Of a stretch of DNA of 64,000 nt, positions 48,119 through 60,784 are shown in pieces. Where the stretch lies: NCBI GenBank assembly GCA_949361645.1, contig OX442420.1, positions 3,827,882-3,891,881 on the forward strand, read 5' to 3'. Under the pieces are notes generated by a model. That model was not told where the DNA came from. It ran no database searches and saw only the letters and a list, made by a program, of their open reading frames with translations. The DNA is from Spongilla lacustris. Taxonomy: Eukaryota; Porifera; Demospongiae; Spongillida; Spongillidae. Each line of letters opens with the position of its first letter. The stretch's first letter is position 1. Both the position numbers and the translations under genes were made by a program.

Positions 48119-51100
48119 AGCACAAACAGTAAGCCCACTACCAGAGCACCAACTATAATTTTTCGACTTGAGGACCAATAGTAGGCCTACTACAAGACTA
48201 CCAACAGTAGGCCTATGATCAGAACAACAACAGTATAGGCCTACTATCAGAATACCAAATGTAGGCCTACTATCAGAACACCAACAATAGGCCTACTATC
48301 AGAGCACCAACAGTAGGGCTAGTATCAGAGCACCAACAGTAGGCCTACGATCAGAGCACCACCAGATAGCCTACTACCAGAGCACCATAAGAAAGCCTAC
48401 TACCAGAGCACCAACAGTACTAGAAGGCCTAATATCAGAGCACCAAAAGTAGGTCTACTATCAGACCACCAACTGTAGGCCAATAATCTGAACACCAATT
48501 ACAGGCCTTCTACCGGAGCTCCTACTGTAGGCCTACTATCAGAGCGCGATCCGTAGGCCTATTACCAAAGCACCAACAGTAGGCCTACTACCAGAGCACC
48601 AACAGTAGGCGTACTATCAGAGCACCAACAGAAGGTCTACTACCAGAGCACCAACTCTAGGCCGACTACCAGAGCACTAACAGTAGGTCTACTACCAGGG
48701 CACGAACAGTACTAGTAGGCCTACTATCAGATTTGGCACCAATAGTAGGCCTCCTATCAGAGCACCAACAGTAGGCCTACTACCAGAGCACAAACAGAAG
48801 GGCCACAACCGGAGCACCAATAGTGTTTTTACTACCAGAGAACCAACAGTAGGCCTAGTAACAGAGGACTAACAGTAGGCCTAGTACGAGAGTACCAACA
48901 GTACGCCTACTATCAGAGCAACAACAGTAGGCCTACTGTCAGAACACGAAATGTAGGCCTACTATCAGAACACCAACAATAGGCCTACCATCAGAACACC
49001 AACAGTAGCCCACTATCAGAGCACCAACAGTAGGCGTACTATCAGAGCACCGACAGAAAGCATACTACCAGAGCACTAACAGTAGGCATGCTACCTGAGC
49101 ACCAACACTAGGTCTACTATCAGAACAAAAACAGTAGGCCTACTACCAGAGCACCAAAAATATAGGCCTACTTTTGAGCACCAATAGTAGGCCTACTATA
49201 AGAGCACCAACAGGCCGAATATCAGAACACCAACAGATGGCCTACTATCAGAGCACCAACAGTAGGCCTACCATCAGAGCACCAATAGAAGGCCTACTAA
49301 AAGAGCATCAACAGTAGGCCTACTATCAGAGAAACAACCGTAGGTCTACTATCAGAACACCAACAGTAGGCCTACTATCAGAGCACCAACAGTCCGAATA
49401 TCAAAACACCAACCGTAGGCCTACTATCAGAGCACCAAAAGGCCGAATATCAGAACACCAAAAGTAGCCCTACAATCAGAGCACCAACAGTAGGCCTACT
49501 ATCAGAGCACCAACAGTAGGACTACAACCAGAGCACCAATAGGAGGCTTACGATGAGAGTACGAACAGTAGGTCTACTATCAGAACACCAACAGTAGGCC
49601 TACTATCAAAGCACCAACAGGCCGAATATCAGAACACCAAAAGTAGGCCTACTATCAGAGCACCAACAGTAGGCCTACTGTCAGAGAACCAACAGTAGGT
49701 GTACAACCAGAGCAACAACAGTAGGCCTAATATCAGAACACCAAATGTAGGCCTACTATCAGAGCACCAACAGTAGGCCTACTATCAGAGCACCAACAGA
49801 CCGAATATCAAAACACCAACCGTAGGCCTACTATCAGAGCACCAAATTGCCGAATATCAGAACACCAACAGTAGCCCTACAATCAGACCACCAACAGTAG
49901 GCGGCCCTACAATCAGAGCACCAACAGTAGGCCCACAACCAGAGCACCAACAGGAGGCTTACGATCAGAGTACGAACAGTAGGTCTACTATCAGAACACC
50001 AACAGTAGGCCTACTATCAAAGCACCAACAGGCCGAATATCAGAACATCAAAAGTAGGCCTACTATCAGAGCACCAACAGTAGGCCTACTGTCAGAGAAC
50101 CAACAGTAGGCCTACTACCAGAGCAATAACAGTAGGCCTAATATCAGAACACCAAATGTAGGCATACTATCAGAGCACCAACAGTAGGCCTACAACAAGA
50201 GCACCAACAGTAGGCCTACAACCAGAGCACCAACAGTACGCCAAATACCAGTGCACCAAATGTAGGCCTACTACCACAGCACCAACAGTAGTCCTACTAT
50301 CAGAGCACCAACAGTAGGCCTATATCCAGAGGACCAACAATGGGCCTACTATCAGAGCAACAACAGTATAGGTCTACTACCAGAGCACGAATAGTAGGCT
50401 GACTATCAGAGTACCAACATGCAGTAGGCCTTCTACCAGAGCTCCAACACTATATCAGAGCACCAACGGTAGATGCCTACTATCGGAGCACCAACAGTAG
50501 GCCTATTATCATAGCACCAAATGTATGCCTACTACCAGAGCACAAATAGTACTAGTACATGTAGGCCTATAAACAGAGCACCAACAGTAGGCCTACTACC
50601 CTAGCACCATCAGTAGGCCAACTATCAGAGCACCAACAGTACGCCGACTATAAGAGCACAACAGTAAGTCTACTATCAGAGCAACAATAGTAGGCCTACT
50701 ATGAGAACACTAATAGTACCATTAGGCCTACTACCAGAGCACTAACTGTAGGCCTACTATCAGAGCACCAACAGGTCGCATATCAGAACACCAACAGTAG
50801 GTCTACGTACAATAAGAGCACCAAAAGTACTATTAGCCCTACTATCAGAGCACCAACAATAGGCCTAATACCAGAGCACTAACAGTAGTTCTACTATCAG
50901 AGACCCAACTGTAGGCCTATTTCCAGATGACCAGAGCACAAACAGTAGGCCTACTATCAGAGTACCAACAGTAGGTCTACTGTCAGAACACCAACAGTAA
51001 GCCTACTATCAGAGCACGAACAGGCCGAATATCAGAACACGAACAGTAGGCCTACTACCAGAGCACCAACAGTAGGCCTACTACCAGAGCAACAACAGTA

Positions 51101-54100
51101 GGCCTATACTACCAGAGCACCAAATGTAGGCCTACTTACAGAGCACCAACAGTAAGCCTACAACCAGAGAACCAACAGTAGGCCTACAACCAGAGCACCA
51201 ACAGTACGCCTACTACCAGTGAACCAAATGTAGGCCTACTACCGCACCACAAACAGTAGTCCTACTATCAGTGCACAAACAGTAGGCCTATTTCCAGAGG
51301 ACCAACAGTGGATCTACTATCAGAGCACCAACAGTATAGGTCTACTACCAGAGTACCAATAGTAGGCCTACTATATCAGAGTACCAACAGTATAGGCCTA
51401 CTATCGGAGCACCAAAAATAGGCCTACTATCATAGCACCAAATGTAGGCCTACAATCAGAGCACTAACAAATGGCATGCTACCAGAGCAGTAACACTAGG
51501 CCTACTATCAGAGCACATGGCCTACTATCAGAGTCCCAACAGTAGGTCTACTATCAGAGTAAAAACAGTAGGCCTACTACCAGAGCACCAACAGTGTAGG
51601 CCTACTTTTGAGCACCAATAGTAGGCCTACTTTCAGAGCACCAACAGGCCGAATATCAAAACACCAACAGTAGGCCTATTATCAGAGGACTAACGGGAGG
51701 CCTACTAGCAGAGCACCAACAGTAGGCCTGTTTCTGGAGGACTAACAGTATGCCTACTATCTGTGCACCAACAGTAGGCCTACTACCAGAGCAGCATCAA
51801 TAGGCCAACTATCAGAGCGCCAACAGTAGGCCTACTACCATAGTACCAGCAGTAGGCCTACTATTAGAGCACCAACAGTAGGCCTACTATCAGAGCACCA
51901 AAAGTAGGCCTACTATCAGAGCACCAATAGAATAGGCCTACTAACAGAGCACCCCCATTTGTCCTACTATCAGAGCACCTACAGTATGCCTACTACCAGA
52001 GCACCAATAGCAGGCCTACTACCTCAGCACCAATTGTAGGCCTACTACCAGAGCACCAACAGTAAGCCTACTATCAGAACACCAACAGTAAGCCTATCAG
52101 AACACCAACAGTAGGCCTTACACCAGAGCACTAACAGTAGGCCTACTTGATGAACACCAACAGTAGGCCTACTACTAGAGCACCATCATTAGGCCAACTA
52201 TCAGAGCACCAAAAGTACGCCCAGTACCAGATCACCAACAGTAGGCCTACTATAAAAGCACAAACAGTAGGCCTACTATCAGAGCAACAATAGTAGGTCT
52301 ACTACCAGAGCATCAACAGTAGGCCTACTATCAGTGTACCAACAGTAGGCCTACTATCAGAGCATCAGCAGTAGGCCTACAAACAGAGCACCAACAGTAG
52401 GCCTACTATCAGAGTACCAAAAGGCCTAATATCAAATCGCCAACAGCAGACCTACTATCAGAGCACCTACAGTAGGCCTACTATCAGAGCATCAACAGTA
52501 GGCCTACAACCAGAGCACCAATAGTAGGCCTACTATCAGAGTACCAACAGTAGGTCTACTAACAGAGCACCAACAGTAGGCCTACTATCAAAGCATCAGC
52601 AGTAGGCCTACAAACAGAGCACCAACAGTAGGCCTACTATCAGAGTACCAACAGTAGGTCTACTACCAGATCACCAACAGTAGGCCCACTACCAGATCAC
52701 CAACAGTAGGCCTACTATCAGAGCACCAACAGTAGGCCTACTATCAGAGCAACAATAGTAGGCCTACTATGAGAACACAAATAGTACTAATAGGCTTACT
52801 ACCAGAGCACCAACAGGTCGAATATCAGAACACCAATGGTAGGTCTACAATCAAAGCACCAACAGTGCTAGTAGCCCTACTATCAGAGCACCAACAATAG
52901 GCCTACTACCATAGCACCAACAGTAGTCCCACTATTAGAGCACCACCAGTAGGCCTATTTCCAGAGGACCAACAGTATGCATACTATCAGAGCACCAGCA
53001 GTAGGCCTACTACGAGAGCACCATCAGTAGGCCAACTATCAGAGCACCAACAGTAGGCCCACTACCAGAGAACAACAGAAGGCCTACTATCAGAGCACCA
53101 ACAGTAGGCCTTCTATCAGAGCACCAACAATAGGCCTACTATCAGACCACCACCAGATTAGGCCTACTACCAGAGCACCAACATTAGTCCTACTATCAGA
53201 GCACCTACAGTATGCTTTCTACCTGAGCACCAACAGCAGGCCTACTACCAGAGCACCAATTGTTGGCCTACAACCAGAGCACCAACAGTTCTAGTAGGCC
53301 TACTATCAGTGCACCAACGGTAGGTCTACTATCAGAGCACCAACAGAAAGCCTACTATCAGAACACCAAAAGTAGGACTTACACCAGAGCACTAACAATA
53401 GGCCTACTATCAGAGCACCAACAGTACGCCAACTACCAGAGCACCATCAATAGGCCAACTATCAGAGCACCAACAGTAGGCCTACTATAAGAGCATCAAC
53501 AGTAAGCCTACTATCAGAGCAACAATAGTAAGCTCACTATGAGAACACTAATAGTACTAGTAGACCTACTACCAGAGCACTAACAGTAGGCCTAGTATCA
53601 GAGCACCAACAGGTCGAATATCAGAACACCAACAGTAGGTCTACTATCAGAGCATCAAGAGTAGGCCTACAACCAAAACTCCAACAGTAGGCCTACAATC
53701 AGAGTACCAACAGTAGGTCTACTACCAGAGCACCAACAGTATAGGCCTACTATCAGAGCATCAACAGTAGGCCTACAACCAGAGCACCAACAGTAGGCCT
53801 ACTATCAGAGTACCAACAGTAGGTCTACTACCAGATCACCAACAGTAGGCCTACTATCAGAGCACCAATAGTAAGCCTACTATCAGAGCACCAACGGTAA
53901 GCCTACTATCAGAGCACCAACAGTACCAGAGCACCGACATTAGTCCTACTATCAGAGCACCTACAGTATGCCTACTACCAGAGCACCAACAACAGGCCTA
54001 CTACCAGAGCACCAAATGTAGGCCTACTATTAGAGCACCAACAGTTCTAGTAGGCCTACTATCAGTGCACCAACAGTAGGTCTACTATCAGAGCACTAAC

Positions 54101-57100
54101 AGTAAGCCTACTATCAGAACACCAAACGTAGGCCTTACACCAGAGCACTAACAGTAGGCCTACTATCAGAACACCAACAGTAGGCCTACTACAAGAGCAC
54201 CATCAGTAGGCCAACTATCAGAGCACAATCAGTACGCCCACTACCAGATCACCAACAGTAGGCCTACTAGAAGAAAATCAACAGTAGGCCTACTATCAGA
54301 GCAACAACAGTAGGCCTTACTATCAGAGCACCAACAGGTCGAATATCAGAACACCAACAGTAGGTCTACAATCTAAGCACCAACAGTACTAGTAGCCCTA
54401 TTATCAGAGCACCAACAATAATAGTAGCCCTAGTATCAGAGCACCAACAATAGGCCGTCTACCAGAGCTCCAACAGTAGTCCTACTATCAGAGTACCGAC
54501 AGTAGGCCTATTATCAGAAGACCAACAGTAGGTCTACTATCAGAGCACCAACAGTAGGCCTACCATCAGAGCATCAACAGTAGGCCTACATCCAGAGCAC
54601 CACCAGTAGGCCTACTATCAGAATACCAAAAGCAGGTCTACTTCCAGATCACCAACAGTAGGCCTACTATCAGAGCACCAACAGTAGGCCTACAATCAGA
54701 GCACCAACAGGCCGAATATCTGAACACCAAAAGTAGGCCTACTATCAGAGCACCAACAGGCCTAATATCAGAACACCAACAGTAGGTCTACTATCAGAGC
54801 ACCAACAGTAGGCCTACCATCAGAGCATCAACAGTAGGCCTACATCCAGAGCACCACCAGTAGGCCTATACTATCAGAATACCAAAAGCAGGTCTACTAC
54901 CAGATCACCAACAGTAGGCCTACTATCAGAGCACCAACAGTAGGTCTACTATCAGAGCACCAACAGTATGCCTATTATCAGAACACCAACAGTAGGCCTT
55001 ATTCCAGAGCACCAACTGTAGGCCAACTATCAGAACACCAACAGTAGGCCTACTATTAGAACACCAACAGTAGGCCTACTACCAGAACACCAACAGTAGG
55101 CCTACTATCAGAGCATCAACAGTAGGCCTATTACAAGAGTACCATTAGTAGGCCTACTACAAGAGCACCAACAGTAGGCCTACTAGCATAGCACCTAGAG
55201 TAGGCCTACTATCAGAGCACCAACAAGCAGTATGCCTACTACCAAAGCTCCATCAGTAGGTCTACCATATCAGAGCACTTGTAGTATTGGCCTACTATCG
55301 AAGCACCAACAGTAGGCCTACTATAATAGCACCAAATGTAGGCCTACTACGAGAGCACCAACAGTAGTAGTACATGTAGGTCTACTATCAGAGCACCAAC
55401 AGTAGGCCTACTATCAGAGCACCAATAGTATGCCTACTATCAGAGCACCATCAGTAGGCCTACTATCAGAGCACCAACAACAGGCCTTCTTCCAGAGCAC
55501 CAATAGTAGGCCTACTGTCACCAACGGTAGGCCTACTGCCAGAGCACCAACAGTAGACCTGCTACCAGAGCGCGAACTGTAGGCCTACTGTTAGAGTACC
55601 AACAGTAGGTCTACTATCAGAACACCAACTGTATACCTACTATCAGAGCACCAACAGGCTGAATATCATAACGCCAACAGTAGGCGTACTATCAGAGCAC
55701 CAACAGTAGGCCTACTAACATAGCACCAAATGTAGGCCTACTACCAGAGCATCAATAGTACTAGTACATGTAGGCCTACTACCAGAGCACCAGCAGTAGG
55801 CCAACTATCAAAGCACCAACAGTATAGGCCCACTACCTGAGCACCAACAGTAGGCCAACAATCATAGCACCAAAAGTAGGTCTACTATCAGTGCACCAAC
55901 AGTATAGGCCTACTACCAGAGCACCAACATTAGTCCTACTATCAGAGAACCGACAGTAGGCCTATTTCCAGAGCACCAACAGTAGGCCTACTATCAGAGC
56001 ATCAACAGTAGGCCTACTACCAGAGCACGAACAGTTCTAGTAGGCCTACTATTAGTGCACTAACAGTAGGTCTACTATCTTAGCACCCACAGTAAGCCTA
56101 CTATCAGAACACCAACAGTAGGCCTTTTACCAGAGTACCAACAGTAGGCCTACTATCAGAACACCAACAGTAGGCCTACTATTAGAGCAGCAACAGTATA
56201 GGTCTACTATCACAGCACCAACAGTAGGCCCACTAGCAGAGCACAAACTTTAGGTTTACTACCAGCGGACCAACCGTCGGCCTACTACCAGAGCATGAAC
56301 AGTAGGCGTACTATCACAGCACCAACAGTAGGCCCACTAGCAGAGCACCAACGTTATGTTTACTACCAGAGGACGAACAGTCGGCCTACTACCAGAGCAC
56401 CAACAGTAGGCCTATAACCAGAACACCAACAGTAGGCCTACTACCAGAGCACCAACAGTAGGCCTACTACCAGAGCGCCAACAGTAGGCCTACTACCAGA
56501 GACTACTGTCAGAGCAACAACAGTAGCCCTGCTATCAGAACACCAAATGTAGGCCTACTATCAGAACCCCAACAGTATGCCTACTATCAGAGCACCAACA
56601 GTAGGGCTACTATGAGAGCACCAACAGTAGGCCTACGATAAGAGCACCAACAGTAAGCCTACTACCAGAGCACCAACAGTAGGCCTACTACCCGAGCACC
56701 AACTGTAGGCCTACTACCAGTAGGCCTACTATCAGAGCAACAACAGTAGGCCTACTATCAGAACACCAAATGTAGGCCTACTATCAGAGCAACAACAGTA
56801 GGCCTACTATCAGAACACCAAATGAAGGCCTACCATCAGAACACCAACAGTAGGGCTACTATGAGAGCACCAACAGTAGGCCTACGAACACAGCACCAAC
56901 AGTGAGCCTACTACCAGAGCACCAACAGTAGGCCTACGACCAGAGCACCAACAGTAGACCTACTTTCAGAACACGAACTGTAGGCCTTCTACCAGAGCAC
57001 CAACAGTAGTCCTACTATCAGAGCACCAACAGTAAGCCTATTTCCAGAGCACCAACAGGAGGCCTACTACCAGAGCACCAACAGGAGGCCTACTACCAGA

Positions 57101-57174
57101 GCACCAACGGTAGGCCTACTATCAGAGTATCAAATGTAGGCCTACTACCTGAGCACCAACAGTACTAGTAGGCT
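48119..57174 (+). repeat. Satellite C, 26-bp tandem array, left part
   Basis: A 26-bp unit containing CAGAGCACCAACA followed by GTAGGCCTAC and TAT/TAC; the centre is a 10-bp palindrome with a StuI site (AGGCCT). Variants include a 6-bp TACTAG insertion (CAGTACTAGTAGGCC), a 'GGCCGAATATCAGAAC' unit that recurs irregularly (for example about 49206, 49611, 50030, 51024, 54712, 55658) and a two-base extension (CAGTATAGG). One higher-order duplication is clear: a stretch starting near 49568 matches one near 49978, offset by about 410 bp. Unrelated to satellites A and B. Open frames (for example 53260-53490, with repeated LLSEHQQ) are repeat translations, not genes. Confidence 0.97.
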
Positions 57175-57292
57175 TGTACGAAAAGAATATCAGATAACGG
57201 TATCGACGCACACTACATGTATCTAGATCTCTCCGTGTTTTAATAATAACCACGTGCACTCGTACATGTAAATTACTGAATCAATTTTAACA
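57175..57292 (-). repeat. 3' LTR of the BEL/Pao element (118 bp, probably partial)
   Basis: Read on the minus strand, this begins TGTTAAAATTGATTCAG immediately after a purine tract and ends CTTTTCGTACA next to satellite, so it has the TG...CA ends of an LTR. BEL/Pao LTRs are usually some hundreds of bp, so an internal deletion is likely. There is no second LTR in the window to compare. Confidence 0.7.
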
Positions 57293-57302
57293 CTCCCCCG
57301 CG
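57293..57302 (-). other. Polypurine tract
   Basis: On the minus strand CGCGGGGGAG directly precedes the TGTTAAAA LTR start. A short purine run at this place is the usual primer for plus-strand DNA synthesis in LTR elements. Confidence 0.65.
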
Positions 57303-57342
57303 TTGACTAGTGTCAACTAGTCAACACAGATAAATCCAATAT

Positions 57343-59706
57343 TCAGTTTAGACAAAGTCTAATCTTCTCTCTGGCGAGACTTGAGGCCTTTCTTGGTTGA
57401 CCTCTTCGGTTCTCAACATTCTGCTCCGTACTGGAATCTTTGGGATCCTCTGGTTCTGTGACATCATCTGTGACATCGTTTGGTGCTTGACCTTGTGCAG
57501 ACATCTCCAGTGGGTAGAAAAATTGGAGTGGGCGTCTCAGGGTTACAGGGCCCTTTGCATATGATGGGCGGACAACTGCTCCTCGTGCAACTCCATCCTG
57601 TCCAGTTATATCAGATTCTCCACAATGCCAGTCTTCCAGAGTATGCGCGAATGGTCAGCGTCATGTACTATCACCATATCACCAACTCCATTGTAGCCAG
57701 ATCCCCGAGGTTGTTTTGCATAACGATGTGCATCTCTCAACTCCTTCAGAGATTTGCCCAGCCATCGTTTCCAGAAGTGTTCCATCACTGACTTCATGTG
57801 TTTCATTCGTTGAGTGATCACCGTTGGGGTAGATGTGAGGCTGAAATCAGGATCACTCTGGTCTCCCTCACATTCGGGTAAGCTCAGCAATCTATACCCA
57901 ACCTGTAAGTGTGATGGAGTGATTGGCTCTTCCAAGTCTTCAGATGACACGTAGGTCAGTGGTCGTAAATTGAGTGTGGCTTCTACTTGGGTAGTTACGT
58001 CAGCAGCTCATCATAAGAGAGTCTGGCTCCACCTATCGCCTTCTTCAAACACATCTTCATCGAGCGAATCATCCTCTCAAACATCCCACCCCACCAGGGA
58101 GGGGGCCTTCTCCAGATTGTAGTTCCAGGTCAAATGCATGTTGCCAAAGTACTTCCTTACTTCTGGAGAGTCCAGTAGCTTGAAGATGAGACGACTGGCT
58201 GATTTAAATGTCTTGTTATTATCTGAAATCGCTCTAGACGGGACTCCTCAGCGTGCTGTGAACCTCTTGAAACACCGTAAGAAGGCACCAGCTGTCATGT
58301 CTGGGACTAGTTCCATGTGAATGGCTCGTGTTACACAGCAGGTGAATAGGCTGATCCAAACCTTGCTAGTGTCCTTCAAGTATAGGGGACCCGCATAGTC
58401 CACTCCGCAAGAAGAGAATGGTTGAGCTTGCTGTACCCTAAACTCAGGCAAAGGTGGCGAAGGTGGGATGATGTAGTGCTGCCCTTGCATCTTCTTGCAG
58501 ACTAAACATTGATGCAGTATTCGCCTAATAAAACTTCGTCCTTGAACAATCCAGTATCTGGATCTGGGCTCGGAGAGGGTTTCCCGCACACCATTATGCA
58601 TGACTTTCTCGTGGCAATCCTTCACTATCAAGGTTGTGAGTAGGTGAGTGGTTTCCAATAGGATTGGGTGTTTTGAAGGTTGTGGCATATCTGCATTGGT
58701 CAGTCTTCCTCCACACCTCCACACTCCAAACTCATCCATGAACATCTTGAACTGTTGCTTCCATGTAATGAATCTCGCACTGTTCTCTAGATTGTGTTGG
58801 ACTATCTTGATCCAGTATAATTCAGACTTGGCCATGTCAGTAGCGGCAATGTTAAGTTCAACCTCTCGAGCTTCCTTGCCAATCTTAGCCTTCAACACCT
58901 CAATAAACTTGAAGACATGTGCCATGATTCTGAACAGTTTTCTCAGTGAGCTGAAGTTCTTACACTCCATTATTGGCTTGCTTGGATCATGTTTGCTAGA
59001 TATCAGATTGTGAGTTGACTGCATCAATTGGCGGCTTCCAACCTTCATTTCATCCAAGCATCCTTCTGGAACAGAGTCTTCATCCACTTGCGACTTCTCT
59101 CCCCCAGATCTGCAAAGCCACTTCGGTCCATTCCACCACAGTGGATTATTAGCAAGTTCTGCCAGATCCATACCTCTGGAGGGTATATCTGCTGGGTTTT
59201 CGTGTCCGCTGCAATGCCTACAAACATGTATTGGTAACAGTCGCCTAATATACCTCACTCTGTTCTGGACAAATTGTTTCCATTCTTTTGTTTGTCCTTG
59301 GATCCAATACAAGGTTACTTTGGAGTCAGTGAAGCATGAAGTGTCATCCAACGTGAGTTCGGGTTCTAGAGCACAACTCACGTTCACCATCAACTTGGAT
59401 AACAGAAGTGCTGCTAGCAGCTCTAATCTGGGAATGGTCATTCCCTTAGCAGGGGCAACTCTTGTCTTTGACGCTACAAATCTGACTTCAACTCCATATG
59501 AGGTCACCACCTTCAGATAAATCACTGCCATAGGCTTCCTGCGATGCATCAGAAAATCCCTGCAGACTGTAGACCACATCTCTCTTGTCCTCTGCATGAT
59601 GAAGGATGCATCTCGGGATACGGAGTGGGCAGGTCTGAGCTAATCCATGTACCAAGGACTTCCACCTTTTCAGAGGGTTTCCTGAGACGTAGTTGTCCCA
59701 TCCAAT
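57343..59706 (-). pseudogene. BEL/Pao RNase H, integrase and DUF5641
   Basis: The stretch after the stop at 59707 reads IGWDNYVSGNPLKRWKSL, then LQGFSDASQEAYG, after which a frameshift near 59535 moves to the 449-codon frame 58248-59597. That frame holds the RNase H (IPRLELLAA, CFTDSKVTLYW, NPADIPSRG), the integrase HHCC finger (CHEKVMHNGV ... CLVCKKMQ) and the start of the catalytic core (SSCGVDYAGPL, first Asp). A TGA at 58248-58250 ends it, but the same frame continues beyond with the second Asp (AISDNNKTF). The third acidic residue ([12 protein letters not shown]) is in a frame shifted at about 58100, and another shift follows near 58000. DUF5641 (HFWKRWLGKSLKELRDAH, GDMVIVHD) lies at 57606-57950; a last shift leads to RRPLQFFYPLE and a stop at 57343-57345. 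Integration function is certainly lost. Confidence 0.92.
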
Positions 59707-60784
59707 TTACAGTTTACAAATCCTTTGGAAGAGTACCTTGAACTGGATGGTCACTGGGGATAGTATGCCAATCGGGTCATAGATTCTTGAAGCCAAGCTG
59801 ACAACATCTCTTTTCTTTGGTTCCAGGTCTGCATCAATGCCCCACCTGACTGATATCGAAAATGAATTGGTCACTGCCCGAATCCCAATGCAGACCAAGA
59901 ACTCTTTGCTCGTCTAGGGGTTGGAATTGGTTGGCACCAACTGTGTGTCTTGCATAGGATTGGTCCTCCTCTTGAAGTGTGTTCCTTTCACTCTTGTGTG
60001 ACACTTCTGACTGATGGTGCTCCTTCCGACCGATGCATTCCAACAGGTCCGTGGAGATTGAGGAGAATTTCCTCAGGTTAAATCCTGCCTCAACTAGTCG
60101 ATCCTTTGACTTGGTGTATAGCTCAAATGCTTCATCAACATTATCTGCTCCGAATGTGAGGTCATCTACGTATATAGAATTCAAGAACCTTGCCACAAGT
60201 GATGGATCTTCAGGTTGATATCCTTGGATGTGGTGTCTGATTGTTGCATTTAGAAGAAATGGGCTTGAGGCTGCACCGAAGACAACACGGGTAAAGCGCA
60301 GGACAGTTATTCGTGGAGTCTCGCACTCTATGTCTTCTATCCACAGGAACCTCAACACATCCCAGTCTTCTTCATCTACAGTGATCATGAGGAAGGCCTT
60401 CTCTATGTCCACAACTAATGCTAACTTCTGTAGGCAGAACTGCAACAAAATGTCCATTATGCTTTGGCCAAATCCAGGTCCAACATAGAGACATTCATTT
60501 AACGAAGGACTAGTAGACTTTGCGGAGGCATCGTATACTATTCGATGTTTTGTGGTCTGCTTCTCTTCCCTAATCAATGCATGGTGTGGTAAATAGTCTA
60601 TCCTCTTGTGTTCCTGAGGTGACAGGTCTCCCACTACCTCCACTATGCCCTTGGTCAGCTGTTCTCTAATTACTCCATCGTACTCCTTCAAAAGACGAGT
60701 ACCCTGCTTGAGTCTCCTCAGTAACCCATGCAGTCGCTTCTGGCAAAGGTCATAGTTGCTGGGTAGAGTGCAGTAGGGATCCTT
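59707..60784 (-). pseudogene. BEL/Pao reverse transcriptase
   Basis: The polymerase would copy element RNA into DNA. Reading from 60784: NYDLCQKRLHGLLRRL, then YLPHHALIREE, KHRIVYDASAK, ALVVDIEKAF (first catalytic Asp), VVFGAASSPFLLNATIRHH, and SIYVDDLTFG, with the YVDD box at 60161-60172. These are the conserved RT blocks of BEL/Pao in normal order, so all three catalytic aspartates remain. LHWDSGSDQFIF follows near 59890. The frame shifts between 59834 and 59898, continues through LASRIYDPIGILSPVTIQFK, and stops at TAA 59707-59709. No usable start exists; the open stretch is part of a polyprotein that reads through from the protease region. Confidence 0.92.

Noticed and set aside
53260..53490. 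ORF with repeated LLSEHQQ units
   Set aside because: Translation of satellite C with no start context and no conservation beyond the DNA repeat.
58648..59013. Plus-strand ORFs across 57480-61384 (for example 121 codons)
   Set aside because: Antisense shadows of the BEL/Pao coding frames; no family features of their own.
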